The notes below the pieces were generated by a model, which was not told where the DNA came from, did not search any database, and saw nothing but the letters and a program-made list of their open reading frames with translations. A stretch of DNA of 64,000 bases from Dicaeum eximium (taxonomy: Eukaryota > Chordata > Aves > Passeriformes > Dicaeidae). The stretch covers positions 44,078 through 108,077 of the forward strand of contig VWZP01001626.1 in the NCBI GenBank assembly GCA_013396995.1, given 5' to 3'. Of the stretch, positions 1-12,800 are shown one piece after another. Every line of letters begins with the position of its first letter. Position 1 is the first letter of the stretch. The position numbers were made by a program, and so were the translations under genes.

Positions 1-2883
1 TAACTTCTCATGAACTTTCAATACTACAGCTCTGCTGCAAGATGAGCTTTCTTTCTGAAAAGACCTTCAATCCTAAAATATTTTTTAAGTGACCCTAGGA
101 TATAAAAACCTTCAGCAAGGAAGGGACAAGGTTCTGCTCACAGAGCAGAAGGACAAGAGCAAAGACACGTGATGATGGACAAGAGGAATTTTCATCTCTG
201 GCTCTTTTGTTCTTTGATGCAGTATTGTGGCAAACTGGTGGGAAAAGCCAGTATAATCCCAGGATATTTCAATGTTCCTGACTATAAAAAGCCCCCAAGG
301 TTATGGGAAAACTTATGCAAGAACAAAAATTTCAGATAGATCCAGTATTTTTTAAGCAACTCAAAAGGTCATGCAGTGCCTTTTCAGCATTCACCTATAA
401 AGTTTCAATAAAACAAGGAAAGGAACTCACACAGAAAAAAAATGTTAAATCAATAAAATAAAAATATAACTCAGGGCTGGATGAGAATTGGCAGGACAGG
501 GAAAAACAGGACTAATTTCTGGCCAGATCAGCTCATTAAAATATAGGTTTTCCCAATGTACAAATAGAGCAGGGTCAGAGGCAGAACCTCCTGACTCCAT
601 GGGCAGAACCCCCACATTTATTTGAGCTGTCAGTGCCACCAGACAGTGACAGGCAGCAAATGATGGCAGTGTCCCAGCCAGCCCCCACTCCCATCAGGAG
701 CAGCATTTTAGCCCCACACACACCTATAACCATATTCCTTTCAAAGAATATTCCACCTTTGTGAAATATTTCTACTTTGAGACATTAATCCTCCAATTGA
801 AAAAAAAAAACAACAATCTGCAAACAGTAAAGCTTTGGCTTGTTCACTCTGCTGGTTAAATAGAGGTGCAGAAAACACACAGAGACAATAAACAGTAACT
901 AATCTGACTGGGAATTTTCATATTTCCCCCTGTATTTTGACAAGAGTAATCTATTTCTTTGCTGCTTCATTAGATGCAGAAAACACATCCCATTAAAAAT
1001 ATCCCTTCTCCCAGCACCAAGTGTACAGCTAGAGAGATGCCGATTTCTAAAAATACCAAAGAGAGAAATAAATGCAGGACAACCAGCATTCAGTCTGATG
1101 GATTAGAAAGATGGATAAGAAAAGCTCAGAGTTAACTAATCCATCCCAATGAAGACATTTCCCGAGTGGCCCCAGGCTGCACTCAGAGCTGCCTTCACCA
1201 GCACAAGCTCACAGCTCCAGAGGAGCAGGAGCAGCAGGTCCTGGAGCAGGGAATGCTCCAGCCTTTCTGCCTGCCTGCTCCTGGGGCATCTCCTGCACAG
1301 CCACCACCCAGGCAGCTCTGGGGACAGCAGGGCAGGTCCCATTTGGGACATGGGAATTTGGGGGTTACCTGGGGGATATTTCAGCTCTCTCTCACTCAGT
1401 CCCTTCAAGTGGATCTTCCAAGAATCCCCATCAGACCTCCTGGCTGTTTCCCACACACTGGGGCTCCTTTCCCTTCTTCCTGCCCAGTATTAACACCATG
1501 CAAGAGTCAACACCTCAGAATAGCCACTGATAAAAGATTTCTAATGCCCCAAACTCTCTGCACGTTGTGATCTTGGAGAGGGGATTTCATGGCTGTCCTC
1601 AGTCTGCAGCCATTCTGCTGGACACTGCTGGTACCAGTGGGAAGGGCCTCAAACAGAGCAGCCTTTGCTTCTGTCCCCCTCAAACCCTTTGACAATTTCT
1701 GAGTTGGACATGGACCTGCAAGAGCACTCAGGGAAGCCCTCATGAAAATCCATTCTTCATTAATAAGATGAAATATTTGCTCTAACAGAGGTCAATCACT
1801 TCTTCCACTACTTATTTGCAGGTTTCCAACACCTGAAACAGGCCCAGGCCAAAAGCTGCCTTTTACCTTGTAAAACATTCTCTGAGCTTTTGCAATTTGT
1901 GCTCAAAAGTTAATCAACAGATTAAATACCTTCATTTAATCTCTAATTATTCCTGATAAAAGTGACAGTGACTCCAGCTCTGGCAAGCTCCAGAGTGGGA
2001 ACACAGTCCTGAGAAGCACAGGAAACATCTCCAGCTCTGCCTCATGCCCTGCACAGGGGAGAACCGACAAACATGGAGAGAATGCTCTGGACAAATGCTC
2101 AGAGGAAAATTCCATGGCTGTAGCTTAACCAAGAGCTGGGAGAAAGGGCAGAGAGCCCCAAAGTGCTGGGGGCTGGGAAAGCACTGTGGAGAGGCATCAG
2201 CACCCACTCAGATGCTGCCCTGGAGACACAAGGTGGGAAACAGAGAGCAAGGTTAAGGGATGTCTGACACAATTCAGTGCAGTTGGTTTTATGTCTTTAA
2301 TCTTGAGCCTCCCCTCAGGTTTGTGATTCCAGCAAACTGCTCTGGATCATAAACAGTTTATGTTTTGGGTGCTGCCCAAGACAGCCAGGCACAGGCAATT
2401 CTTAAATAAAAAGCATAAAATCCATATTCTTCTGGCAAGCAGTGATGGGGAGGTGAATCAGTTCCACAGGGCTCTACCCACCAGGGCAGCACAAACATCC
2501 CAGGGCCTCAATCTGATTTTAGTGCCTCACACAATCCAGCTTCCCAAAGACAGTTTTTGTTGCAAAGCCATGGGCAGACTAGAAGATCTTGGGAGGCATA
2601 AATAGTGCCCATATGCCAATAACAGGGTCCTATTTTCCCCTGAAACCCAAGACCCAGGCTTGGTCTAAGACTAAGTCTAGGTCTAAGACTAAATCTTGTT
2701 TATAAAATTCCCTATGTCGCTTCATTTTCAGTAAGAAAATCTACAGGAAAATGTGGGTTTGATATGAAGAATACCAACTTGCAGCCAGCAAACTTCAGAA
2801 ATAACCTCACCTTCAGTCTGAACCAATGTCAGTTCTGAAAACTGGGACAGTTTTCATCCAACATCTGATCAATAAATAAAACT

Positions 2884-3004
2884 AAGGCCAGGCTGGATGG
2901 GGCTTGGAGCACCTTGGGATAGTGGAAGGTGTCCCTGCCCATGGCAGGGGGTAGAATGATCTCTAAGATCCCTTCCAACCCAAATCAATCTTTGATTCCA
3001 TGAT
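2884..3004 (+). mobile_element. CR1 LINE 3' fragment
   Basis: This short copy shows the typical tail order: AAGGCCAGGCTGGATGGGGC, GTGTCCCTGCCCATGGCAGG, then CCCTTCCAACCCAAATCAAT and TGATTCCATGAT. Confidence 0.85.
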
Positions 3005-3565
3005 AAATAAACTCAGCCACTGAAGTCACTATTTAAAACAACCTTCCCAAAACTTGGGTTAACTTTGAAATTTTTTTTTGTACTAAATATTGAAAGTTAG
3101 GAACTTCTCCTGACCCAGAGTCCCAGTGCTGTGGAGTGCACAGGCAAGACCAGGAGTGACACATTTGGGAGTTTAGAGAATGATTACCTCTGTCACTCAG
3201 TTCCACTGACACATGACAGCATGTGAGAAAGAGAGAGAATTACACAAAAGAGAAACACATTCGTTGAGAGGTGGAAAAGAAACAATTCCCAGCACATAAA
3301 AGAGAAGATAAAACAAAGGTAACCACAGGTGAGCACACTGAAACAACATCACTGTGCCTTGGCAGTGTGACCAGGATTTGTGCAGAGCTAAGCCAGGCAG
3401 TTGCCTCCTGACTCCTTGGACATGGAGCAGCTTTTCCAGGTGATCCATCACTGCTAGGCAAGGCTTGTTCTGTGGCACAGACACTGAGTTTCAGGAGGCT
3501 GCACCTTCCTGGGGTGCTGCTTGTGCCCTGCTGTGCCTGGGCCTTGCTCCACCCGAGGAGCGATT

Positions 3566-3650
3566 CCAGCATTTCCATGGCAGGGAGTCCAGCATTCCCA
3601 TGGGAGGGAGTCCAGCATTCCCAGTGGAGGGAATCCAGAGTTCCCAGTGC
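3566..3650. repeat. 23-bp tandem repeat abutting a splice donor
   Basis: Three full 23-bp units occupy 3566-3588, 3589-3611 and 3612-3634, each starting CCAGCATT(T/C)CCA and ending in GGGAGT or GGGAAT. A fourth, partial unit (CCAGAGTTCCCAGTG) starts at 3635 and runs into the donor of exon 3655-3811. The array therefore begins only a few bases inside the intron. Confidence 0.85.
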
Positions 3651-3654
3651 TTAC

Positions 3655-3811
3655 CATGGCCCACTGGCGAGCTTTGATCCTCATCTGGTTGTAGCTGCGC
3701 TCCTCGGCGTACAGGGCGCTCATGAAGGAGCCGATGGACGTGCCCCCGATCATGTCCACGGGAATTCCAGCCTCGATCAGTGCCCGGATAACGCCCACCT
3801 GGGAGCAGCCC
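3655..3811 (-). CDS. PNPLA7: PNPLA7 exon: patatin domain nucleophile GTSIG
   Basis: This 157-nt exon lies between GGGCACAG|GGGCTG and GCCATG|GTAAGC. One base closes the split Arg, followed by 52 codons. The motif GGTSIGSF contains the catalytic Ser (codon TCC at 3738-3736) in the GxSxG form expected for the Ser-Asp dyad of patatin-like enzymes. AEERSYNQMRIKARQWAM follows. The catalytic Asp of the DGG motif belongs to a later exon beyond position 1. No later exon is recognised in 1-3654. Confidence 0.97.
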
Positions 3812-6800
3812 CTGTGCCCAGGGAGGGAAAGGGAAAGGGAAAGAAAAGCCAGTGTCAGCCAGTCAGTCATTGAAGGAGTGCAAAGACTGGTGATGAATGG
3901 TGCCTTCTAAGGAAGCCGAGCCCGCGCCAGCTGAGCTGCCAATCTCTTGCTAAACAAGCCCCGGTGCCAGGAACAAACATTATGAATGCAGGAATCCTCC
4001 CAGAGACTCCCAGAGGATCTGAGGGAACACGACCACGCAGCCTGGATCAGTGGGAAAGGCAGGGAGATGAAAGCAGCCAAGAGCTGAGCTGGTGGACAGG
4101 CGAGGGAAACGTCAGCGTGGATTTGAGGGAGCAGAATCTCCTGGGGTCCCCCCAAAACACCCAGGAAAGGCTGGAGTTCAGAGCCCTTCCCACAAGTTCC
4201 TTTCCTGGTGATTCTCCACAGAAACTGAGCCAGCTGGGGTATTGGGAGGGGGCACCACATGGATTAATAATGAATTTGAAGATGGAAACAAAAGCAAGCA
4301 GAGACAGAGTGATGAGAGGGCAGAGGTTGAGTCTGCACACAAACGCAGGAGAGGGGCAGATGAGGAGGCAACTTCTGAGTATGACACAAATTCCTTCAGG
4401 AGAGTAAACATATTCCTTGATTTCAAGTGCAGAAGGAATTCTGAGCAACAATGGAGTCAGGTGATAAACAACAGATGAACCTCAGTGCTGATGGGACAAG
4501 AGGAAAAGAGAAGCAGCAACGCCCCTGCAGCAACCAGTTCTTATCCATCTCTGCTCACATGGAGTTGGGAACCCAGGGGATATTCCCTGAAAAATATTAA
4601 CCTACTGTTCAGTGCAAGTTCAAGTGGCAAATCAAAGAAACCAGAATAAAGAGAAAACATAAAAACAATATCCAGGATGGGCCAGCATTTGGAAAACCAC
4701 AAGCAAGCTCAGACTTCTCACCCAAAAAAAGAGCAGAACTGAAAAATGCCAGAGAGAAGCACAAAAGGTGACCAGAATATGGGACAGACTTCACAGGAGG
4801 AGAAAGTAAACTGGAATCACTGACTGGGGAAGATCCTGACTGATGGGAAACATGCAGGGCCAGCAATGATATCACCATGCAGAGATTTTAATGGAAAGGA
4901 AAGAATTTGCAGACAGGTGTATGTAGAGCACAAACTGGGGAAGCCACTGGTACCACATGCTGGAGAGGTCAAATCACAAATGGATTTAAATGTGGAAACG
5001 ATGAATCAAAGGTACCAGGCTGTCAATGGCTACTAAACTTGACAAATGGGAGGTGCAAGCTGGTGTTCAGGAGGCTCAGAAGCTGCTAATTGCTGCAAAC
5101 ACTCGTTTCTGAAGCAGTTGCCGCTCCCCACCATCAGAAATGAGAGAGCAGGGGTGGAACCTTTGATCTGATCCTATGAACATCTGATCACATCTGATCT
5201 TTTATCCCCTAGTGGAGAGGGATCCCTGCCTATCCCACAGAACCATTACAGAACCACAGAACACTGCAGCAGAGGCAAATTGCCCTTCCAAGCAGTCCAA
5301 AGCTACAGCCTCTGCTTTCAAATGCTTTGTCCAGTGAATAAGAAGCTTTTTTGATTAGTTCATCCCACCTGAATGGATGCTTTGCAGTCTAAGCCATAAA
5401 GCAGTAAAAAAAATCTTCCTTTCCCATTTTCATCCCATTTTCTGTCCCCCACAGTTTGCTCTATTTCCATCCTCCTTCCCCTTGCTGTTTACGTCCTATA
5501 AATACTTGCTAACAGCTGCCAAGTCCACCATAGGTGTCATTTGGCCAAGCTATGCTGAACACATTCTTTCCATCCAAATAAATCCCCTCCAGCTGCTGAA
5601 ATGCTTTGGGACAGGTTGTGGTTATTGTGGGTGAAAATTACTTCAATGACAGATCTGTGGTGCTGCAATCCAAGAGCAGAAAATGGCTCCTTTCACTTTC
5701 CTCTCCAAATTCCCCTTTCCCTCTTCTCTTACTGCTTCTCCCCACAAGATGCCCTGAGTTAAAGGAATTATACTTTTATCCTGCCCATTGTTTTTAGGCT
5801 TTCAGAGTGCAGCTATTTTTGCACTCTGCTGCTCGTGCCTGGCACTTCCCACTGCCTCAGCCCTGATATTCCAATAAGGAGCAGACCTTTCCCTGCACCT
5901 TCTGCTCTCTGGAGACAGCCCACATCAGGTGCCTTTCTTAGGGTACATCAAGTACCTAAAAGCATTTCCTGCTTGGGGGACAATTTTAAACAGGCCATGA
6001 GTGGCTCCAGACTGGATCCCCTCCCTTTAACTGTTTATCCTGATTCACACATCCATAAATATAAAGGATTTGATGTGAGCATTCTGGATTTGTTCCTACT
6101 CTGCTGCATGATGCCTTTGCATGAATAACAAAAGATCATTTATTGGCAAGTCATCCCCTCCTCTCTACAGAGTCCCTGCCAATATCTCACTAATGTGACA
6201 GCCACAGATCTCCAACAGATACACTGATCCCAAAGCAAGATGGGAATCAAAGTCCTTTTCTTGTAAAAGGACCTCCCATAAGCTGCCTGACTAAATTATG
6301 TTTCATTTATACACAACCACAAAGCTGATTCTTCCAGCTCCAACACCCTGAGCAGGAACATACCTGGAATTTGCAAACTAAATCCTGAAAAAAGACAAAT
6401 GTGCCTGAGCCTGAGTTTTCTCCAGGTAGCACCTGACCTCCTGAAGGACAGAAATAGGGATTTTTTTTTAGGCCATCACTGCCCCAGCAAGGTTACAACA
6501 TGGGACTTCTCAACAACTCCTTGAGTGGTTTCTCTCCTGGGCACTTCCCAGCTCCACAAACATGGGCAGGCTGCCAAGGGAAGCGTGTGCTGGAGCCGGC
6601 GCCCTGCCAGGCACTCACATCCCCTCTGACAGCATCCCTGGGCTCCCACAGAGCTGCACTGGGCACCTGCAAACTGAAGAGGAAAAGAAATTGAAGCCAG
6701 GAGCAAGATCTGTGTTAACAGCCAGAGGACTAGTGCAGAAAAACCCCAGAGATTGTGCACTTCTTGTAATACCAGGCCCAATTTCACAGGGGACGTGTCC

Positions 6801-9800
6801 TGGTTTAGGGAAACGTGGAAATACAAGTGTTGGGCAAGAGGAGAACAAAGGGAGATGGTTTGTGCCAGTGCTGTACCTGCACAGCAGTGACAACACGGGC
6901 CAGGGAAAACCTCCCAGGTGACACAGAGCTGAATGTCACTCACTGCAGAGGAAAGGGACAGGGGAGTGCTGTCACACGGGAGGAGGGAGCACCCCAGAGA
7001 GGGGATGCACACACTGCGTGTCCCTGGGGCTGCACATGCAGCTCCCCTGAGCCTAGAGCTGCCTGAAGGAGCAGCTGGATGGAGCAGCTCCCCAGCCAGG
7101 ACTAACACTGCCCAGGACAGTGACAAGGAGCTAGGAACAATGATCTACAAGATGACTTCCAAATAATTTCTATCAGAACCCAGAGATTTGCCCAATAGGT
7201 GCAGTCAGTATCTGAATAGAAACTCTTCTCCATTGTATCCAGTGCTTAGGACAGGCCTGATTCATTAATGCCCTTTGCAAAGAGAGCTGAAACAGCATCA
7301 CCCAGCTTGAGGAGGAGCTGGAAGCCAGAGCCAGGCTCTGTTCTCAGCCTTGCCACTGCCTCAGCCTGACCTGAGCAACACAAAGCAGGGGCTGCTCTGG
7401 ACATCAGCTGCCCCAAGTGCTGCTTTCTGCACTCACTAAATAATGATCCCTGTGCTGAATGAGCCTCCAGAAGCTGTGCTGGCTAAACTCCAAGCACTGT
7501 TCCTTGTTTACTACTCATGGTCACAAAGAGGTCACTTGGTGTGGTCAGCTGGACAAGAGGACACTGAGGGGAGGCCTCACTGCAGGTACAGGTTCCTTGT
7601 GAGGAGAAGAGCAGGGACAGCTCTGATCCCTTCTCTGCATGACCAGGGACAGGAGGCAGGGAAGGGCTGGAGATCAGGGCAAGGTTCTTCCCCCAGAGGG
7701 TGCTGGCACTGCCCAGGCTCCCCAGGGAATGGGCACGGCCCCGAGGCTGCCAGAGCTCCAGGAGCGTTTGGGCAGCGCTGCCAGGGATGGACAGGGTGGG
7801 GTTGTTGGGGTGTCTGGGCAGGGACAGGGGCTGGGCTGGCTGATCCTGGGGTGCCTCTTCCAGCTGTGGATATTCTGTTAGTCTGGGGAACAAATGACCA
7901 AAAAGCAGGGAGAGGAGTTACAGGGTTGGAAACCTGCTTCCCTAAATACTTTAGCCCAGCACAAACAGAGAGCTCAGCCTTTCTCCCAGAGGGTCTTGCA
8001 GGAAAATTACTGCTGCTGAAATGAGCCCTTGCTTTCATCCCCTGGGAAGTGCTGCTGGCATGTGACTGTAATGCACACAGGCCAGAGCAGAACTGATAAA
8101 AGGAAAATTCCCCTGTGAGCCGTGCATGTGCCAGCTCTGCACGTGCTGCCAGAGCTGGGATGAATCCGGCTCAGGAGAAGGCAGCCAATGCAGCAGGACA
8201 GCCCAGATCTAAGTGCCAGCAGGAAGGCAGGCTGTCCTCCCTGCTCAGGGGCTGAAGGAAACACAATCAATACAAAACCTGTATTTTGTGTGCCAATATG
8301 AGCCCACGTTTAACACATGAGCCACGTTTAACACACAGCAGGATGCTGCCTGTGTTTGAAAGAACAACCCCAGCCTGGGAGCAGCCAGAGGGGACACTCA
8401 GTTTTCAGACCATGGCTAAGGGGACAGCCAGACAAGACTGCAGCTCAACCACCTCCAAAGTCCATGTCAGCTTCAAAAAGTAAACTGGATTCAAAGAGGA
8501 ATCCAGCCCAGGCATTCAGCCTCACCAGCCCCCATCTCTCCTCCTAACTGACCCAGTAGGATGAAGGAGATCACCCTCAGTGCTCTGAAGAGATGCTGTT
8601 TCCTTTTGCTAAAGAAGGATTAAGGCCATGGCTGCTGCAGAGCTCTGCTGTGGCTCCCACCAAAGCCTCCCCAGAGTGGGACACAGCTTCCTGGCCCTCC
8701 TTCCTGATGGAGTTACTGGGCAAAGGAGGCAGAAAAAATAGAGAAATTGTCAAGGGGACTTTATTAAACTCCATTAGAGCCCAATAAACCTGAATTCAGA
8801 CACCCTCAGAACCTTAAAACTCCTGAAGCAGCAAAGCCATAAAAACAGCTTTTCCCTGGAAGGGTTGTCCAGCCCTTCACAAGCTGCTCAGGGCAGTGGT
8901 GGAGTCTCCAGCCCCAGAGGGGTTGAAAAGCCACATGGATGTAGCACCTGACAGGGGTTAGTGCTGGCCTGGGCAGTGCTAGGGGAATGGTTGGACTTGA
9001 TGATCTTAAAGGTCTTTTCCAACCTTAACAATTCTGCAATTCCCTGGATTTGTATTTACTGTGTCCATTTTGGAGGTGTGCAAAAAGTGGTGCCTTGGGC
9101 AACTTCCCCAGTCCTGCTCTGAGCACAACAGAAATAAACTGAAGGTGCTTGAGCTTCCAAGCCCACAGGACTGGACAGCACATCCTGAAATCCATCATGT
9201 CCAGCACACAGGGAACCCCCAGCACCTCAGGGAGCACCATCCCAAAACTGGGGCTGAGCCTGCAGCTCTCAGAGTAACAGAGGCAGCTACAAGCACTACA
9301 GAAGCATTAACTGAGGGGTGGTGGTGGTTCTAGATCCTCCTTGTAGTCATTGTGGAGGTGTTCTTTGTATTGGGGTGAGTGGAAATTGGATGTTGTTTAT
9401 GTGAAGAGCTCCATGGAGTGGCATCAGGAAAGGTGACATAAGGAAAAGCCTCTTTACATAAACAGCATTATTTTTTGGTGTGTTCTGTGGCTGATCCTGC
9501 CATTGAGTGGTTCAGTCACTGGCTCAGAAATGGAGCAAGTCTGCTACAAGTTGCAACTGGACTTGCTCCAGTTGGCAACTTTGAGCTTTTGCAGCAGCAG
9601 CAATATACCCAAACATTGCTTTGAAATCTAATCCCAGTTACATCTTTCCAATAACATTATTTCCCAGCCTTCCTGACCATAAAACTTCCCAGCATCATAA
9701 ATCAGCCAGAATTATTGCAGTCATTTTCTGCCAGCTCCAAAGGAGCACAGCAACCAGACCCCTGCATTTCTGCAGCCATGGTTCTATGTGAGCACTTACA

Positions 9801-12800
9801 AAGAGCTTTCCCATCTTGACAATGTTAATTAATTATTAATCAACTAAGCACAATTTCTAAGCTAAATAGAGGGAATAACCCCACATAACTGAGTTCTCAC
9901 CCTAACAACCAGCAACCAGCAGGATCTCTCCCAGCAGCTGCCCTGGAGGAAGCTTCTTCCCTTCCACAGCCCACACATATTGATCCAGAGACCTGAATTT
10001 GTCTTCCCCTCCATTAACAACCATCTCATTCCATCCTCCCACTTAGCTTTGCCCTCATATTCCCACCAACTCCTTAAGGCAGAGCTCAGGAGCCATTTCC
10101 CTTTGGCCTTGCCATGCTGCAGTGATCACACCCTGTGCCAGGCAGGCACATCTGGCAGAAAAAGCTCCATCCAATCCNCACATCATCTCCTATTTATCAC
10201 AAGCCCAGTGAAATCCCCTTCCTGCAAGAAAACCCAAATACAGTGTCCTTTTATAGCCCTGATCTTGTTTCTGCTTTATACAGTAACTTTAGAACAAGCT
10301 TTAAACAAAGAGATTTGTGCCTGACACAGAAATAAATGAGCAAAATGTGTTCAGCCCTTCCAGGAGAGCTGTTAGGGCTACCCAGCCCTGGAGTGTGAAG
10401 GGATACAGGAGGAAGGCACTGGAGGGGAGAAAAAGCACAGAATAGTCAAAGTAAATTATAAAATGCACCAAGGTTTTAGTTTTCTGATCCCAGCTGGCAG
10501 CAGCACGCTCAGAGAGGGGCACAGGAGCAGGAAAGTGGCTGAATGACAAACTGCACCCACTTGGGGATGTCACAAAATCCTGTCTCTTACTCTGAGCCAA
10601 GAAAAATTCAGTTATCATCTGCAAAGGAAGATAATTTCTTTGGAAAACAAGTATATCCTCCTTCTCCACCCCTCTGAGACTTATTTATTAAAGCCTTGGA
10701 AGAACCCATTCTGAGCACAACATCTGGAGGCTGCAGAAATAAGACCAAAGCACTTTAGAGAACAGAACTGAGAATTTAGTTTTGCTTAACAGGAAAGCTC
10801 ACTGCCCAGGTAGGACTGGACAGAGATTCCCCAAAATCACAGCAATGCAAGAACCATACTCCTGAAAGCACAGGGACTTGCCAACAGAGCTTTACAGCTG
10901 CTCCATGGGAAGTGAACACAGCTCATGCTTTTATATCTGATAGAAAACGGTGCAAAACCAGCACCAAGAGCTGACCCACAACTCCACCACCTCCTTGTTT
11001 AATTTCATCTGTTTATCAAGGCACTGCTGTGAATAAATTAGTTTGGTGGGAAAGACTGGAGATCAGGACAGGAGAGTCAAACTAAACAACCTGCAATTAA
11101 TTTTAGGGTTTCTTTTAAAGCAGTATCTTTGAAGTCCATGACTCCCAAGCTTCTGCTGCTTGGAGGGTTTATAGGAGCTGTTATAACCTTCAACCTCTGT
11201 GGCAGATGGGAGCAAATGAGCAATTACAGAGGTGCTGCAGATAGGAAAAGCAAAAATCAGATCATTAAGCATTCTGTGGGTGCCAATCCATGTGAACACG
11301 GCTTTTGTGGGCACGTGATGACCCAGCTGTTACACAACTCTCTGAGCAACTGGCATCCAGGTCTGGGAATCTGGGAGCAGCCCCAGGCTCTGCCTTTCCC
11401 CCAGCTCACTGGAGGCAGAGCTCTGAATTGCTGCACAAACACGATTAAAAGCATGATGAATGTGCTGGGCATGTTGGGGATGGTCCGCCCTGCAGAAATC
11501 CAAGCAGAGCCTCTCAGGAGCAATTGGGCTGCAGCCTCTCCCCAACCATCTGCAACACAGAGCCCGAGCCTCTGAGGAGCTCCAGCCATGGCTCAGGAGC
11601 TTTGCTCTACAACAGCAAATACAACTCACTGATTTATTTTTAGGGGTTGTTTTCTGTTTGTTCAAACAACCTAACTCTAGGGCTGACCTGGATAAGACTC
11701 AAATTAGATATCCAAACATACATTATCATCATCTTTTCCAAGTAGGAGCCCATCTTCCTTACCTTACTCCTCTGGTCCCCAAAAGAGCAGCACAAGTAAA
11801 ACACCAAGTCAAAGGTGCAGTTTCATCCTTAACGAGAAAAAGTTTTGCTGCTTCTCTGTTATTTTACCTCCTGAATATTGCCCTGGAATCAAATCTAGGT
11901 TTTCAAAGATGCTGGGAATCCAAAAGCCTGACTCTGGAATTGAGCTTTCCCTCTGGTTTATCTGCAGGTGGCAATGGATGCTCCACTCCTGACAAGAGCA
12001 TAGACACCCAGTACAGGACACTTCTCTGAGCACCTACAGGAGCAATTACAAGCTCTGAAGCCCCACCCAGGCATCAGCCTGAGCTTCAAAAAGGGATATC
12101 ACAGAGAGATATTCCACTCCACTGTGTCCTGACGTACAGACATTTATCTACACACACAAAAGCCATAACACAGGTCCCCAAACAGCTTCCCCTCTTCCAA
12201 AATGCTCCCAGCCAGTTCAGGCTGGCCATGATGGGGGCAGATTGCAAAGGCCACAAGTATTAACCTCAGAGATGTCAACTTTCTGCCCTTCCAATGTCAA
12301 AAGAGACTGGCCTGGTGTACAAAGGGATTACTTTGAAGAACAGGAACTGGAGGAAAGATATTTCAAGTATTCAGAGGTTGGAGTGTTTTGGTTTTTTTCC
12401 ATGACACAAAGCAGATTGAGCCCCTTTTGTACCATTTTGATACTTTCCTGCTGCAGAAATTCTGCTTCCTCAGCTGTTACTGGGCACTGACAGACTGCAG
12501 ATGCTGCACAGCAAGCCTGATTCTTCCATTTAAACCCAGAGAAGCAGCATTTTTCAAGTTCCTTTCATATCTCAGCTTAATTTGCTGGAACTTCAGAGCA
12601 TGATCAGGATGAGGAATGGGATCCTTTTAGCAGCACATATTCTTCAAGACCTGTCTTGCTAGAGCAGAAGAAAGCACCGCCCTTATGTGCCAGCTCAGTA
12701 TCTCCAGCAAGTACTTGGAAATGGAACAGGAATTTCAGGGATGCTGTCTGACTGCATCAGAGGGAGAGAAAGAAAAGACAGCAGTTGCAAAAAAATCCTT

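Larger units (their letters stand above)
1..3654 (-). other. PNPLA7: PNPLA7 intron after nucleophile exon (partial)
   Basis: This is the beginning of the next intron, starting at donor GTAAGC (3654-3649). I looked for the expected continuation of the patatin domain on the minus strand and did not recognise it, so the intron is longer than 3.65 kb. Apart from a 23-bp tandem repeat beside the donor, a short CR1 tail at 2884-3004 and a small duplicated GGTCTAAGACTAA motif near 2662-2693, it appears to be unique sequence. Confidence 0.8.

Noticed and set aside
1..3500. Search for the next patatin-domain exon carrying the catalytic Asp
   Set aside because: No minus-strand segment encoded the expected conserved continuation with splice sites. 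The exon is taken to be outside the window.
6476..7126. 216-codon open frame on the minus strand
   Set aside because: Low-complexity Ser/Leu/Cys-rich composition with no recognisable motif. It lies in intron sequence on the same strand as PNPLA7, without splice signals that keep the PNPLA7 frame.
7443..8024. 193-codon open frame on the plus strand
   Set aside because: Most of it lies over the CR1 fragment at 7553-7885, in the non-coding 3' region of the element and not in its reverse transcriptase.
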